A stretch of 64,000 nucleotides of DNA from Orbaceae bacterium lpD02 (GCA_036251875.1 CP133960.1:124001-188000), one strand, 5' to 3'; positions 9,679 to 20,436 are shown, counted from the first letter of the stretch. Translations and numbers: made by a program. The notes: generated by a model not told the origin, from the letters alone.

Positions 9679-11097
9679 ATGTCTAAACAAGAAATTGGTG
9701 TCATTGGCATGGCTGTTATGGGGCGTAATTTAGCATTAAATATCGAAAGTAGAGGTTATACCGTTTCGATTTATAATCGTTCTAAAGATAAAACCACTGA
9801 AGTGATGACTGAACATCCGGATAAAAAATTAGTACCTTATTATACTTTACAAGATTTTGTTGATTCGCTTGAAAAACCTCGTCGGGTTTTAATTATGGTG
9901 CAAGCAGGTAAAGGTACTGATGCGGTTATTGATGAGCTTCGACCTTTATTGGACAAAGGTGATATTATTATTGATGGTGGTAATGCGTATTTTGAAGATA
10001 CTATTCGTCGTAATAAAGCGCTATCTGATGCTGGATTTAATTTTATTGGCACAGGTGTGTCTGGCGGTGAAGAAGGGGCATTAAAAGGACCTTCAATTAT
10101 GCCAGGAGGCCAAAAAGAAGCCTATCAATTAGTTGCCCCGATTTTAGAGAAAATTGCAGCTAAAGTAAATGGCGAATCATGTGTTGCCTATATTGGTCCT
10201 AATGGTGCCGGGCATTACGTTAAAATGGCACATAACGGCATTGAATATGGTGATATGCAACTTATTGCTGAAAGCTACTCATTATTAAAACATGCTGTAG
10301 GACTCTCTAATGATGAACTCGCCAATGTCTTTACTCAATGGAATGAGGGTGAACTTAACAGTTATCTTATTGAAATTACTGCTGATATTTTTAAATACAA
10401 AGAGCCATCAGGGCAGCATTTAGTTGATGTAATTTTAGATGCTGCGGGTAATAAAGGCACAGGTAAGTGGACCAGCCAAAGTGCATTAGATTTAGGTGAA
10501 CCATTATCATTAATTACTGAATCAGTTTTTGCGCGTTATTTATCGGCAATTAAAGATCAGCGTGTTGCTGCCTCAAAAGTTCTCAGCGGGCCTAAAGCTA
10601 AAGTGGAAGGTGACAAAACGGCGCTAATTGAAAAAATCCGTAAAGCACTTTACATGGGTAAAATCATCTCTTATGCACAAGGTTTTGCTCAATTAAAAGC
10701 CGCTTCTGAGCATTATAGCTGGGATCTGAATTACGGTGAAATTGCTAAGATTTTCAGAGCGGGTTGTATTATTCGTGCTCAATTCTTACAAAAAATTACT
10801 GATGCGTATGCAGATAACCAACATATCGATAACTTACTATTAACGCCATACTTTAAGACAACCGTTGAAGCTTATCAGCAATCATTGCGTGATGTTGTTT
10901 CACTGGCAGTTCAAAATGGTATTGCGGTGCCAACATTATCAGCAGCTATTGCCTATTACGATAGCTACCGCAGTGCTGTCTTGCCAGCTAATTTGATTCA
11001 GGCTCAGCGTGATTACTTTGGCGCACATACTTATAAGCGTACTGACAAAGAAGGTGTATTCCATACAGATTGGATGGGTATTGAAGGTAAAAAATAA
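9679..11097 (+). CDS. gnd: 6-phosphogluconate dehydrogenase, decarboxylating
   Basis: Gnd oxidises 6-phosphogluconate with NADP+ to ribulose-5-phosphate and CO2 in the oxidative pentose phosphate pathway. The 472-residue protein has the N-terminal NADP-binding motif Gly-Met-Ala-Val-Met-Gly-Arg-Asn (10-17), the substrate motif Gly-Val-Ser-Gly-Gly-Glu-Glu-Gly-Ala, and Gly-His-Tyr-Val-Lys-Met-x-His-Asn-Gly-Ile-Glu-Tyr with the catalytic Lys. AGGAAGAGG precedes the ATG. Its transcript would run into a terminator that is now split by an insertion sequence. Confidence 0.98.
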   Translation: MSKQEIGVIGMAVMGRNLALNIESRGYTVSIYNRSKDKTTEVMTEHPDKKLVPYYTLQDFVDSLEKPRRVLIMVQAGKGTDAVIDELRPLLDKGDIIIDGGNAYFEDTIRRNKALSDAGFNFIGTGVSGGEEGALKGPSIMPGGQKEAYQLVAPILEKIAAKVNGESCVAYIGPNGAGHYVKMAHNGIEYGDMQLIAESYSLLKHAVGLSNDELANVFTQWNEGELNSYLIEITADIFKYKEPSGQHLVDVILDAAGNKGTGKWTSQSALDLGEPLSLITESVFARYLSAIKDQRVAASKVLSGPKAKVEGDKTALIEKIRKALYMGKIISYAQGFAQLKAASEHYSWDLNYGEIAKIFRAGCIIRAQFLQKITDAYADNQHIDNLLLTPYFKTTVEAYQQSLRDVVSLAVQNGIAVPTLSAAIAYYDSYRSAVLPANLIQAQRDYFGAHTYKRTDKEGVFHTDWMGIEGKK

Positions 11098-11158
11098 TTA
11101 ATATTTTTATGCGAAAAGGCGGTAATTTGAAGTGACCCCATAAAGTTGGACACTTTGG

Positions 11159-11962
11159 TTAAGTAGCTCGTAAGGCCTGGTTTCGGTATTCTACCGGAGT
11201 CAGGCCGTTTAATTTAACTTTAATCCGTTTCGTGTTGTAGTATTCTATATATTCTTCTATTTTTTCAATCAATTCATCGGCATCTTTAAAATGTTGCCCA
11301 TGATACATTTCTGATTTTAATAGTCCAAAAAAGTTTTCAGCAACAGCATTATCTAAGCAATTTCCTTTTCTCGACATACTTTGCTTTATACCATTATCAG
11401 CGAGTTGCTTCTGATAAATGGGATTTCTATATTGCCAGCCTTGGTCACTATGTAGTAAGAGCCTTTGTTTGTTTTTTAATCGTGACAGTCCTTTTTTAAG
11501 CATATCGGTGACTAAAGTCAACCGTGCATTTTTAGCTATACTATAAGCAATCACTTCTTGGTTGTATAAATCAATAATGGGCGATAGATAAATTTTCTGT
11601 TCACTTACTTTAAATTCTGTGACATCGGTTACCCATTTTTTATTCGGTTTTGAAACGTTAAATTTTCTTTTAAGATGATTGGGGGCTGCTTTACCTATCT
11701 CACCACGATAAGAGCGATACTTTTTGACCCTTACTGTCGATTTAAGATTAAGCTCTCCCATTAATCGCTGTACTGTTTTATGATTGAGCTGACTCCCTTC
11801 ATTCATTAAAGCTAAATGAACACGGCGATAACCATAACGTCCTTTATGTTCATGGTAAATCGCTTCAATACGCTTTAATTCCTTCTCATAAGGAGATGGC
11901 TCTTTCAACCTGTTAACATGATAATAAAATACACTTTTTGCCAGCTGTGTTACTGACAGCAA
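11159..11962 (-). CDS. IS150-type transposase, OrfB (catalytic DDE part)
   Basis: OrfB carries the rve/DDE integrase core of IS3-family transposases. Visible blocks are Trp-Val-Thr-Asp-Val-Thr-Glu-Phe (first Asp), His-Ser-Asp-Gln-Gly-Trp-Gln-Tyr (second Asp) and Asn-Cys-Leu-Asp-Asn-Ala-Val-Ala-Glu-Asn-Phe-Phe (Glu region), after an N-terminal HTH_21 part with Gly-Arg-Tyr-Gly-Tyr-Arg-Arg-Val. The listed start is a TTG; the frame is open further upstream to the A-run at 12007-12012, so it is probably made mainly as an OrfAB frameshift fusion. Confidence 0.93.
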   Translation of the reverse strand: MLSVTQLAKSVFYYHVNRLKEPSPYEKELKRIEAIYHEHKGRYGYRRVHLALMNEGSQLNHKTVQRLMGELNLKSTVRVKKYRSYRGEIGKAAPNHLKRKFNVSKPNKKWVTDVTEFKVSEQKIYLSPIIDLYNQEVIAYSIAKNARLTLVTDMLKKGLSRLKNKQRLLLHSDQGWQYRNPIYQKQLADNGIKQSMSRKGNCLDNAVAENFFGLLKSEMYHGQHFKDADELIEKIEEYIEYYNTKRIKVKLNGLTPVEYRNQALRAT

Positions 11963-12000
11963 ATACTTTAAAGGATGTTGAGATTTAAGTGCTAAAACAA

Positions 12001-12507
12001 CTAACGTTTTTTCTTTGTTTGTTGACGTTTTGTTTGTCTTAGCTCCTCCAACTTTTTTAGAACAGCGTTTTCCGCTTGTAAATAAGTTATCTCTTCTTTT
12101 AATTCTTCAACTGTTTTTTCATCATTACAATGAGTCGATGCAATACGTGATGGCTTCATGGATAGTCTTCCTCTAGATTGATGTGCAAGCTCGACGAATC
12201 CTTTTTCACGGTATCTATTAAGCCAAGCTGACAAAATCCCTGGCGAGACTAAATTAAGCATGGCACTCGTGTACCTGAGAGACCAGTCATTTGCCCACAT
12301 TAACTCCAGCGCTTGTAATCTTGCTTGCGCATCACGTAAATGCGATGTTGGTTGAAAAGAGTCATTACTATGAATCGCGACCACTTGCCCCCAATACCTT
12401 ATTTGGCTAGAACATATAGAATATTTTTTCGAAAGTATTTCCGATGATACTCCTGATAAGAATTCATTAGCAATGCTAATTTTTAAATTTCGACTGTATT
12501 TTGACAT
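12001..12507 (-). CDS. IS150-type transposase, OrfA (DNA-binding part)
   Basis: The 168-residue protein has an N-terminal HTH, a second helix-turn-helix region and a C-terminal coiled coil (Glu-Glu-Leu-Lys-Glu-Glu-Ile-Thr-Tyr-Leu-Gln-Ala-Glu-Asn), typical of IS150-group OrfA. The A6 run at 12007-12012, just before the TAG, allows a -1 shift into orfB (continuing Lys-Lys-Thr-Leu-Val-Val). The start ATG at 12507 directly follows a hairpin and T-run (12508-12548), and its only G-rich ribosome site lies inside the hairpin's 3' arm. Confidence 0.9.
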   Translation of the reverse strand: MSKYSRNLKISIANEFLSGVSSEILSKKYSICSSQIRYWGQVVAIHSNDSFQPTSHLRDAQARLQALELMWANDWSLRYTSAMLNLVSPGILSAWLNRYREKGFVELAHQSRGRLSMKPSRIASTHCNDEKTVEELKEEITYLQAENAVLKKLEELRQTKRQQTKKKR

Positions 12508-12548
12508 AAAAAGACCCCCAGTAATTGGTTGTCCAACTATTGGGGGTC
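12508..12548 (-). terminator. Hairpin with T-run at the head of the IS, before orfA
   Basis: On the - strand GACCCCCA pairs with TGGGGGTC (+ strand 12541-12548 and 12513-12520), and the inner bases extend the stem to about 16 bp with one mismatch around ACAA. Five T follow, then the orfA ATG. Transcription entering from outside would be terminated or have the GGGGG ribosome site masked. Confidence 0.7.
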
Positions 12549-12619
12549 ACTTCAAATTACCGCCTTTTTTATACTAAAGATTAGCGTTATAACTAGTAAT
12601 AAAGAACATGGTGGCTAAT

Positions 12620-13153
12620 TTAGCCAAATAGTGTTTCTAGCCACTGTATTCCAAAAGCGCCCGGTGCAAGCATCGCAAATGCCCAGACGGGGGCTGATGT
12701 GATATTGCCAATATTAAACTTTAACGTTGGCATATGCATTGCGCCAGCAATTAATGGCACGACTGCTCGTAATGGTCCAAAAAACCGTCCAACAAATACA
12801 CCAGTTACACCATAACGATGAAAAAATTGCTCAGCGCGATAAACGGTTTTAGGGTGTTTATTTAGCGGCCACGAAGAAATGATGTTTTGATGGTAGTGTT
12901 TACCTAGCCAAAAAGAGACCCAATCGCCCATAATCGCGCCTGCTGAGGCGGCTAAAAATGTTGGCATAAATGGAATTAAATCGGCACCGATTAGCGCGCC
13001 ACAAGCAAGCAACATTGCCGTTGCAGGAATAAGCAGTGACACGATAGCTAACGATTCACCAAACGCTAATAAAAAGATAATTGGGATCGCCCAGACTTGA
13101 TGAGCCTTAATAAAATCCATAATTATCTGGGTAATTTCTTGTATCGACATCAT
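12620..13153 (-). CDS. DedA family membrane protein
   Basis: A 177-residue inner-membrane protein of the DedA/SNARE-associated family. It has the Phe-Gly-Glu-Ser...Ile-Pro-Ala-Thr re-entrant region and the conserved Gly-Arg-Phe-Phe-Gly-Pro-Leu-Arg motif followed by Ala-Gly-Ala-Met-His-Met. DedA proteins act in undecaprenyl-phosphate or phospholipid translocation and membrane-potential homeostasis. Its length is close to E. coli YohD (about 192). Two adjacent ATG codons (13153, 13150) are the likely starts; the GTG at 13162 is less likely. Confidence 0.85.
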   Translation of the reverse strand: MMSIQEITQIIMDFIKAHQVWAIPIIFLLAFGESLAIVSLLIPATAMLLACGALIGADLIPFMPTFLAASAGAIMGDWVSFWLGKHYHQNIISSWPLNKHPKTVYRAEQFFHRYGVTGVFVGRFFGPLRAVVPLIAGAMHMPTLKFNIGNITSAPVWAFAMLAPGAFGIQWLETLFG

Positions 13154-13263
13154 TATACTCACTGAGAGATTTTATTGCATAATTTGAATCATCTATTTTA
13201 CAATAAGCAGGCTAGAACACATAAAAGAATGTTTCAATAATTTATCAAACAAAGGCTAATCTT

Positions 13264-14058
13264 ATGGTTGACGTTATCAAAACAATTGCCGTGAATAAAT
13301 TTAATGCAGCAACCATTGCATCGCTTCAGACTGATATGATTGCAATTGAAATGCCTGTTGCGCTGATTTACAACGGTATTTCGCACGTGGTGATGATGGC
13401 GACGCCTAAGGATTTAGACTACTTTGCGATTGGTTTTTCATTAACCGAAGGTATCATCCAATCCCCTAATGAAATCTATGGTATTGAAATTCAAACATCA
13501 CCAAAAGGTATTGAGGTCCATATTGAATTATCTTCACGTCGTTTTATGGCACTAAAAGAAAAGCGTCGTAACCTAACGGGACGAACAGGCTGTGGCATTT
13601 GTGGTACCGAACAAATTGATGAAGTGTGCAAGCTATTACCTCAGCTCCCCTTACTAGCACATATTTCTCTAGTTGATTTTACTGATAGTCTAAAATACCT
13701 TAAACAAGTACAAATCGTTGGCGAGCAAACCGGCTGCACCCATGCTGCAGTTTGGCTGAGTTTAAGCGGGGAATTTATTGCTGGTTTTGAAGACGTCGGT
13801 CGTCATGTGGCGCTTGATAAACTATTAGGTTATCGTGCCAAACAAACCAATCAACAAGGTATCATTCTAGTCTCAAGTCGAGCTAGTTACGAAATGGTCC
13901 AAAAAGTCGCCAGTTGTGGCATTGAAATTTTACTGGCAGTATCGGCCGCAACCTCAATGGCCGTCGATATGGCACAACAATGTAACCTAACCTTGGTTGG
14001 TTTTTTTCGTGGTGAAAAGGGCGTGATTTATAACGCTAAAGAGCGATTAAATGGTTAA
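13264..14058 (+). CDS. fdhD: Formate dehydrogenase accessory sulfurtransferase FdhD
   Basis: FdhD transfers sulfur from IscS to the molybdenum (bis-MGD) cofactor, activating formate dehydrogenases. The 264-residue protein has the characteristic Cys-Gly-Ile-Cys-Gly loop (Cys110, Cys113), and Gly-Phe-Glu-Asp-Val-Gly-Arg-His with Asp-Lys-Leu, conserved in the family. No formate dehydrogenase gene is in the window, so its client lies elsewhere. It is divergent from dedA with a gap of about 110 bp. Confidence 0.95.
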   Translation: MVDVIKTIAVNKFNAATIASLQTDMIAIEMPVALIYNGISHVVMMATPKDLDYFAIGFSLTEGIIQSPNEIYGIEIQTSPKGIEVHIELSSRRFMALKEKRRNLTGRTGCGICGTEQIDEVCKLLPQLPLLAHISLVDFTDSLKYLKQVQIVGEQTGCTHAAVWLSLSGEFIAGFEDVGRHVALDKLLGYRAKQTNQQGIILVSSRASYEMVQKVASCGIEILLAVSAATSMAVDMAQQCNLTLVGFFRGEKGVIYNAKERLNG

Positions 14059-14522
14059 AGCGATTTTTTCGTTATTATTTTGTTTAACGTATCATTATAA
14101 TAAAAATTCGCTAAAGCATGAATAATTAACTTGATCAAGCGCAAAAAAATTAAAGCAAAACCTTAACAAACTTATTAACCATGTTACAGTAATCGCCATC
14201 ACTGCAGTTTTAGCGTAGACATGTACATTATATGATTAAAGACCTGCACCTACATCCAAAAAAGTTAAAATTAATACTATGGAGCCTTGTTAGTTCACTC
14301 TATGGTCGTTTTTTGACATTCATAAACAAAAAAAATTATCATTCACGCATTGTAAGTTATAAATTTAGTCTAATTTTTCCAATAAGTTGTCGAAAACAAG
14401 GTGCTGTACATTAAACGCCTGCATTTAAAAAGAGTATTTTAGAGTTGTTAAAATAATCTGTACAAAATTGTATTTATAACAAATTGATTCATTAAAAATA
14501 AAATTACATTTAGGAGATGATT
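14059..14522. other. fdhD-deoD intergenic region
   Basis: No convincing gene. A 60-codon frame at 14232-14414 lacks a ribosome binding site and recognisable features. The region presumably holds the deoD promoter. I could not identify a clear CRP, CytR or DeoR site by eye. Confidence 0.4.
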
Positions 14523-15239
14523 ATGACCACCCCCCATATTAATGCTACCGACGATGCTTTTGCTGAAACCGTTTTAATGCCTGGAGATCCTTTAAGGGCT
14601 AAATTTATCGCAGATGCTTTTTTAGATAATGCAGTAGAAGTAACCAATGTTAGAGGTATGTTAGGGTTTACTGGTTTTTATAAAAATAGAAAAATATCCG
14701 TTATGGGTCATGGTATGGGGATCCCATCTTGCTCTATTTATACCACAGAGTTGATTAAATTTTATGGCGTTAAACAGATTATTCGCGTAGGTTCATGCGG
14801 GGCAATAAGTGCTGATGTCAATGTGGGCGATGTTATTGTCGCCATGGGTGCGTGCACGGACTCAAAAGTGAACCGCAACCGTTTTAATGGTCATGATTTT
14901 GCTGCGATCGCCGATTTTAATTTAGCTCGTAATGCAGTCGATGCGGCGAATAAGTTAAACGTACCAGTCAAGGTGGGAAGTATCTTCTCAGGTGACCTGT
15001 TTTATAATCCCAATCCGGCCATGTTTGATATTATGGAAAAATATAACATTCTGGGTGTTGAGATGGAAGCCGCGGGTATTTATGGGGTTGCTGCCGAGTT
15101 TGGTGCTAAAGCATTAGCGATTTGTACGGTTTCTGACCATATTCGAACTGGCGTTGAAATGACATCAGAAGAGCGACAGCTCGGTTTTAAAGATATGATA
15201 ACCGTGGCATTAGAATCCGTATTACTCAGTAACGCATAA
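14523..15239 (+). CDS. deoD: Purine nucleoside phosphorylase, DeoD type
   Basis: DeoD phosphorolyses purine (deoxy)nucleosides to base and (deoxy)ribose-1-phosphate. The 238-residue protein is nearly collinear with E. coli DeoD: Met-Pro-Gly-Asp-Pro-Leu-Arg-Ala-Lys, Val-Gly-Ser-Cys-Gly-Ala, Val-Glu-Met-Glu-Ala-Ala-Gly-Ile-Tyr and the catalytic Ser-Asp at Val-Ser-Asp-His-Ile-Arg. TAGGAG at 14511-14516 fixes the start at 14523 (Met-Thr-Thr-Pro-His-Ile-Asn). First gene of the nucleoside block. Confidence 0.97.
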   Translation: MTTPHINATDDAFAETVLMPGDPLRAKFIADAFLDNAVEVTNVRGMLGFTGFYKNRKISVMGHGMGIPSCSIYTTELIKFYGVKQIIRVGSCGAISADVNVGDVIVAMGACTDSKVNRNRFNGHDFAAIADFNLARNAVDAANKLNVPVKVGSIFSGDLFYNPNPAMFDIMEKYNILGVEMEAAGIYGVAAEFGAKALAICTVSDHIRTGVEMTSEERQLGFKDMITVALESVLLSNA

Positions 15240-15245
15240 TTATCG

Positions 15246-15305
15246 CGAAATAACTATTTAGATCTTGGTTTAATTATTCAAATAACCATTTTGATAGTTA
15301 TTTCG
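15246..15305. repeat. Inverted repeat downstream of deoD
   Basis: CGAAATAACTAT (15246-15257) and ATAGTTATTTCG (15294-15305) are exact 12-bp inverted arms around a 36-bp loop. There is no T-run, so a simple terminator is unlikely. It lies between deoD and the transporter gene. Confidence 0.5.
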
Positions 15306-15431
15306 TTGCCATCTAAAAGTATTAATAAATTTAAGAGAACATATCGCGTCTATTTCGAAAAATAGGAATATAAAAATATTAATTTAATATATTGAAATAA
15401 ATATTTTAAAATTGAATAGGGATTACAGTAG

Positions 15432-16682
15432 ATGAATATTAAGTCTAAGCTAAAGATCGTACTATTTTTACAATTTTTTATATGGGGTAGTTGGTTAATT
15501 ACATTTGGTTCTTATATGATCAATGTGCTGCACTTTACTGGTATTGAAGTTGGAGCAGTATACGGCACTATGGGAATTGCATCATTAATAATGCCAAGCT
15601 TACTTGGGATCATTGCAGATAAATGGATACCGGCAAACTATTTGTATATTTTATGCCACTTTATTAGTGCCATCACATTATTTTTAGCCGCCTCAATTAC
15701 TAGTCCACTCATGATGATGTTTGTCATACTTATCAATTCTTTTGTGTATATGCCAACCATTGCAATGTCAAACTCCATCTCTTATTTTAGTCTTGAGTCT
15801 AATAAGTACGATATTATCAATGATTTTCCTGGCATAAGAGTATTTGGCACGATTGGTTTTATCATTGCGATGTGGTTTGTTAGTTTACTAAAACTCGAGT
15901 TGAGTAATATTCAGTTGTATATCAGTGCGGTAGCGTCACTTTTGCTTTGTGCTTGTACATTATTATTACCAAAAGTTCCTGTTAGCAAAAAGCAAGCAGG
16001 CAAGCAGTCGCTGGGTAGCTTACTTGGTTTAGATGCATTTGTATTGTTTAAGCAGCCAAGAATGGCAATATTCTTCCTTTTTTCCGTTTTATTAGGTGCG
16101 GTATTACAAGTAACAAATACATTTGGTAGTCCATTCTTGCATGATTTTGCTTTAAACCCACAATTTAAAGATAGCCTGGTTGTGCAGTATCCTTCTATAT
16201 TATTATCAATTTCACAAATATCTGAAGTGGTGTTTATTCTATTTGTACCTTTTTTCCTAAAACGATTAGGCATCAAATATGTCATGTTAATTAGTATGAT
16301 TGCTTGGGCAATTCGGTTTGGTCTATTTATCTATGGCGATCCATCACCAATTGGGTTTATTTGGCTATTTTTATCAATGATAGTGTATGGATGCGCATTC
16401 GACTTTTTTAATATTTCTGGTTCTATTTACGTTGAAAAATCAGTTGAACCAAAAGTTCGCAATAGTGCTCAAGGTCTGTTTATGACCATGACTAATGGGT
16501 TAGGTGCATATTTAGGGTCGATGGGAAGCGGCTTTGTAGTCGACTATTTCACTCATGATGGCATCAAAGATTGGCCAAATATTTGGTTAGTATTTGCACT
16601 ATATTCCTTGATCCTTGCGACCGTGTTTATGTTTGTATTTAAAAATGACCAAGATGAATTTAATCTTAAGTCAAATGGCTAA
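15432..16682 (+). CDS. Nucleoside:H+ symporter, NupG/XapB type
   Basis: A 416-residue major facilitator of the NHS family (E. coli NupG has 418) with about 12 membrane segments. Family-typical blocks include Leu-Gln-Phe-Phe-Ile-Trp-Gly-Ser-Trp at the N-terminus, Phe-Pro-Gly-Ile-Arg-Val-Phe-Gly-Thr-Ile-Gly-Phe, and Arg-Asn-Ser-Ala-Gln-Gly-Leu-Phe in the C-terminal half. It would import nucleosides across the inner membrane. It heads a tight run with cpdB, cdd and pdp (gaps of about 60, 16 and 20 bp), consistent with one operon for nucleotide scavenging. Whether it is NupG or XapB in specificity cannot be told. Confidence 0.88.
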   Translation: MNIKSKLKIVLFLQFFIWGSWLITFGSYMINVLHFTGIEVGAVYGTMGIASLIMPSLLGIIADKWIPANYLYILCHFISAITLFLAASITSPLMMMFVILINSFVYMPTIAMSNSISYFSLESNKYDIINDFPGIRVFGTIGFIIAMWFVSLLKLELSNIQLYISAVASLLLCACTLLLPKVPVSKKQAGKQSLGSLLGLDAFVLFKQPRMAIFFLFSVLLGAVLQVTNTFGSPFLHDFALNPQFKDSLVVQYPSILLSISQISEVVFILFVPFFLKRLGIKYVMLISMIAWAIRFGLFIYGDPSPIGFIWLFLSMIVYGCAFDFFNISGSIYVEKSVEPKVRNSAQGLFMTMTNGLGAYLGSMGSGFVVDYFTHDGIKDWPNIWLVFALYSLILATVFMFVFKNDQDEFNLKSNG

Positions 16683-16743
16683 TTAAATTTATAGGCGATT
16701 AGTCATTACTGTGACATTGAATTATTTAATACAGGGCAGAGAG

Positions 16744-18702
16744 ATGAAGAAAAATAAAATAAAACTAGCCTTAATCATGTTGCTGATTTCTAGCGCGCTT
16801 GATGCAGCGACAGTTGATTTACGTGTTATCGAAACAACCGACTTACATGGCAATATCGTTAACTTTGATTATTATCAAGATCAATATGTTGATACATTTG
16901 GATTAGTAAAAACCGCTAATTTGATTCATCAAGCTAGAAATGAAGTTAAAAATAGCGTACTAGTTGATAATGGCGACCTTATTCAAGGCAGCCCAATGGC
17001 TGATTATGTTGTCAATAAAGGCTTAAAAGACAATGAAATTCACCCAGCCTATAAAGTGATGAATGAACTGGGCTATGTGGTGGGCAATTTTGGTAATCAT
17101 GAATTTAACTTTGGCTTAGACTATTTAAAAAAGAGCTTTTCTGGCGCAAAATTTCCTTATGTTAACGCTAATATTTTTGATGCTAAAACAGATAAGCCTT
17201 ATTTTCAACAGTATATTATTCTCGATACACCGGTTGTTGATCGTGATGGCTTAGAGCACATTATAAAAATAGGTTATATTGGCTTTGTTCCTCCACAAAT
17301 TATGCTATGGGATAAACTCAATCTTGACGGTAAAGTTGTCGTAAAAGATATTACCGAAACAGCAAAACAACTCGTACCACAGATGAAAAAGGAGGGCGCC
17401 GATATTGTTATTGCGATTCCTCATTCTGGTGTTTCATCTGAGCCTTATAAAGCGTTAGCCGAGAATTCTGTTTACTACTTAAGTCAAGTCGATGGGATTG
17501 ATGCCATCATGTTTGGACACTCTCATGATGTATTTCCTGGTGAGAATTTTAAATCATTACCGAATGCCGATCTTGAACAAGGAACGATTAATGGTATCCC
17601 AGCGGTGATGCCAGGGCAATGGGGGAGCTATTTAGGTGTTGTTGATCTTGTCGTTGAGGGTGATAACGACAATTGGCAGGTTATATCTAGTAAAGCACAA
17701 GCCCGTCCTATTTATGATAAAAAAACGAAAAAAGCAATCGTTGATGTCGATCAGCAGCTAGCCACGATAGTTGCTGAAGATCACCAAAATACTCGCCAAT
17801 TTGTTGGTAAACCAATCGGTAAAGTATCTAACGATATCAATAGCTATCTCGCGCTAGTGCAAGATAATAATGCCTCACAAATTATTAGTGATGCGCAAAT
17901 TGATTATGTAGAGCGTTATATTCAAGGTGATCCCGATCTTGATGGATTACCCGTTTTGTCTGCTATCGCACCGTTTAAAGCTGGTGGACGCAAAAATGAC
18001 CCAACAGCTTATGTTGATGTGAGCAAAGGTGATTTAACGTTTCGTAATGTAGCGGATATTTATTTATATCCAAATTTACTAAGTGCATTAAAAGTCAAGG
18101 GTGCCGACATTAAAGAGTGGCTAGAGTGCTCAGCGGGTTTTTATAATCAGATTGATGTAAATAGCTCACTACCACAATATTTAATTAATTGGGATGGTTT
18201 TAGAGCCTATAATTTTGATACAATTGATGGTGTTGAATATCAAATCGATATTACTCAACCTCCTCGTTACAATGGTTCATGTCAATTGATTAATCCTGAT
18301 TCGCAAAGAATCAAGAATCTGACTTATCAAGGTAAAGCAATTGACCCTGATAAAGCTTTTATTATCGCAACAAATAGTTATCGTGCTTATACCGGTAGTT
18401 TCCCGGGAACAGGAGAGCAAAATGTACTATTTTCATCACCTGACGATTTAAGGGTAATTTTATCTGCTTATATTGCTAGAAAAACGCAACAAGATGGCGT
18501 GGTTAATGCTATTGCGGATAATAATTGGACAATAGCACCGATTAGTAGCAATGCGGCATTAGATATACGCGTTGAAAGTTCTCCATCAGATAAAGCAAAA
18601 GCGTTTATTGAGCACAATGGGCATTATCCAATGTCGTATATTTCTAACGATGAGCAAGGATTTGGTGTATATAAAATTAATTTACAATCAGAATCTAAAT
18701 AA
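16744..18702 (+). CDS. cpdB: 2',3'-cyclic-nucleotide 2'-phosphodiesterase/3'-nucleotidase, periplasmic
   Basis: CpdB opens 2',3'-cyclic nucleotides and removes 3'-phosphates in the periplasm. From the ATG at 16744 (after AGGGCAGAGAG) it has 652 residues, with a signal peptide cleaved near Ala-Leu-Asp-Ala. The N-terminal metallophosphatase domain shows Thr-Asp-Leu-His-Gly (32-36), Asp-Asn-Gly-Asp, Gly-Asn-His-Glu-Phe-Asn and Gly-His-Ser-His. A C-terminal 5'-nucleotidase substrate domain follows. Products feed the adjacent transporter. Confidence 0.93.
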   Translation: MKKNKIKLALIMLLISSALDAATVDLRVIETTDLHGNIVNFDYYQDQYVDTFGLVKTANLIHQARNEVKNSVLVDNGDLIQGSPMADYVVNKGLKDNEIHPAYKVMNELGYVVGNFGNHEFNFGLDYLKKSFSGAKFPYVNANIFDAKTDKPYFQQYIILDTPVVDRDGLEHIIKIGYIGFVPPQIMLWDKLNLDGKVVVKDITETAKQLVPQMKKEGADIVIAIPHSGVSSEPYKALAENSVYYLSQVDGIDAIMFGHSHDVFPGENFKSLPNADLEQGTINGIPAVMPGQWGSYLGVVDLVVEGDNDNWQVISSKAQARPIYDKKTKKAIVDVDQQLATIVAEDHQNTRQFVGKPIGKVSNDINSYLALVQDNNASQIISDAQIDYVERYIQGDPDLDGLPVLSAIAPFKAGGRKNDPTAYVDVSKGDLTFRNVADIYLYPNLLSALKVKGADIKEWLECSAGFYNQIDVNSSLPQYLINWDGFRAYNFDTIDGVEYQIDITQPPRYNGSCQLINPDSQRIKNLTYQGKAIDPDKAFIIATNSYRAYTGSFPGTGEQNVLFSSPDDLRVILSAYIARKTQQDGVVNAIADNNWTIAPISSNAALDIRVESSPSDKAKAFIEHNGHYPMSYISNDEQGFGVYKINLQSESK

Positions 18703-18715
18703 TCTAGGAGTTTAA

Positions 18716-19114
<399 letters not shown>

Positions 19115-19134
19115 TATATTTGTAAGGAAAAAAA

Positions 19135-20436
19135 ATGAGAATTGTTGATATTATTGAAAAAAAACGTGATGGCGGTGAGCTCTCAACCGATGAAATCGAG
19201 TTTTTTATCACGAATTATACCAATGGATCGATTCCTGACTATCAGGTGAGTGCATTGCTAATGGCGATCTATTTTCAAGGGATGACAGCAAAAGAGTGTG
19301 CCGATTTAACTACGGCGATGATCTATTCTGGCGATACTGTTGACCTGTCTGCAATTAAAGGGATTAAAGTCGACAAGCATTCAACTGGCGGTGTAGGCGA
19401 TACGACAACAATTGTGCTGGCTCCATTAGTGGCAGCGTTAGATGTGCCCGTTGCCAAAATGTCCGGCAGAGGACTTGGTCATACGGGAGGAACGAATGAT
19501 AAATTTGAAGCGATACCCGGCTTTAAAATCGAGTTAAGCAAGGAACAGTTTATCAACCAAGTTAATACTCAAGGGGTGGCTGTTATTGGCCAATCAGGGA
19601 ATCTAACACCCGCAGATAAAAAATTATATGCGCTACGTGATGTGACAGGAACGGTTAATTCAATTCCATTAATTGCCAGCTCGATTATGAGTAAAAAATT
19701 AGCGGCAGGTGCGGATGCTATTGTTCTTGATGTTAAAACCGGTGACGGTGCATTTATGAAAACCGATGAAGATGCGGAGAAATTAGCGCAAGAAATGGTG
19801 AATATTGGTAATAATATTGGTCGACGTACCATGGCGATTATTTCAGACATGTCACAGCCGTTAGGCTTTGCAATCGGTAATGCACTTGAAGTTAAAGAAG
19901 CGATTGATACTCTCAAAGGCAAAGGCCCCGCCGATTTAACTGAGCTAGTTTTAACTCTAGGCAGCCAAATGGTGGTTTTAGCTGGAAAAGCGACAACGTT
20001 AGATGAGGCGAGAAGCAAATTACAAGACGTTATTGCAAACGGCAAAGCACTTGAAAAACTTAAAGTATTAATTAACGCACAAGGTGGTGATAGCTCGATT
20101 GTTGATCATCCTGAAAAATTAGCTAAAGCGCCTTATCAAATCGAGTTACCGGCAAAACAATCAGGTTATGTTGCTAAAATTATTGCCGATAAAGTCGGTA
20201 TTATTGCGATGCAGCTTGGTGCAGGACGAGCCACTAAAGATGATATTATTGATCCGGCGGTTGGCATTGTATTGCATAAAAAAATTGGCGATAAGATAAC
20301 TGAAGGGGAGTCATTGTTAACCATTCATGCTAATACTGATAAATTAGACGTCATAAAACAAAAACTCTATGACAGTATTCATATTAGTGCAGAAGCAAAA
20401 GCACCAAGATTAATTCATAAAGTGATAATTCACTAA
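19135..20436 (+). CDS. pdp: Pyrimidine-nucleoside phosphorylase (Bacillus Pdp type)
   Basis: The enzyme splits uridine and thymidine with phosphate. The 433-residue length and sequence follow Bacillus Pdp almost block by block ([12 protein letters not shown] at 78-89, [15 protein letters not shown], Asp-Met-Ser-Gln-Pro-Leu-Gly), much closer than to E. coli DeoA (440). Pdp accepts both uridine and thymidine, so it can replace separate Udp and DeoA enzymes. AAGGAAAA precedes the ATG. Last gene of the apparent nupG-cpdB-cdd-pdp operon. Confidence 0.93.
   Translation: MRIVDIIEKKRDGGELSTDEIEFFITNYTNGSIPDYQVSALLMAIYFQGMTAKECADLTTAMIYSGDTVDLSAIKGIKVDKHSTGGVGDTTTIVLAPLVAALDVPVAKMSGRGLGHTGGTNDKFEAIPGFKIELSKEQFINQVNTQGVAVIGQSGNLTPADKKLYALRDVTGTVNSIPLIASSIMSKKLAAGADAIVLDVKTGDGAFMKTDEDAEKLAQEMVNIGNNIGRRTMAIISDMSQPLGFAIGNALEVKEAIDTLKGKGPADLTELVLTLGSQMVVLAGKATTLDEARSKLQDVIANGKALEKLKVLINAQGGDSSIVDHPEKLAKAPYQIELPAKQSGYVAKIIADKVGIIAMQLGAGRATKDDIIDPAVGIVLHKKIGDKITEGESLLTIHANTDKLDVIKQKLYDSIHISAEAKAPRLIHKVIIH

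Larger units (their letters stand above)
11128..12554 (-). mobile_element. IS150-type (IS3 family) insertion sequence, intact copy, 1427 bp
   Basis: The element starts TGAAGTGACCCC and ends in the inverted equivalent GGGGTCACTTCA; the terminal repeats extend imperfectly to GTTGGACA. It is flanked by a 4-bp direct repeat AATT. It encodes overlapping orfA and orfB read on the - strand, with a run of six A before the orfA stop where a -1 shift would fuse them. A second copy lies at 40303-41728 in the same orientation and is nearly identical, so the element moved recently. Element name not determined. Confidence 0.9.
11114..12570 (+). terminator. gnd terminator interrupted by the IS150-type element
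   Basis: The left arm AAAAGGCGGT (11114-11123) and the right arm ACCGCCTTTT (12559-12568) are perfectly complementary and end in a T-run. Between them lie two copies of AATT (11124-11127 and 12555-12558) bracketing the element. Removing the element and one AATT restores a 10-bp stem with an AATT loop. This is the expected terminator 17 bp after gnd. Confidence 0.85.

Noticed and set aside
14232-14414. A 60-codon open frame between fdhD and deoD
   Set aside because: No ribosome binding site, no recognisable domain or signal, and composition like the surrounding non-coding DNA.
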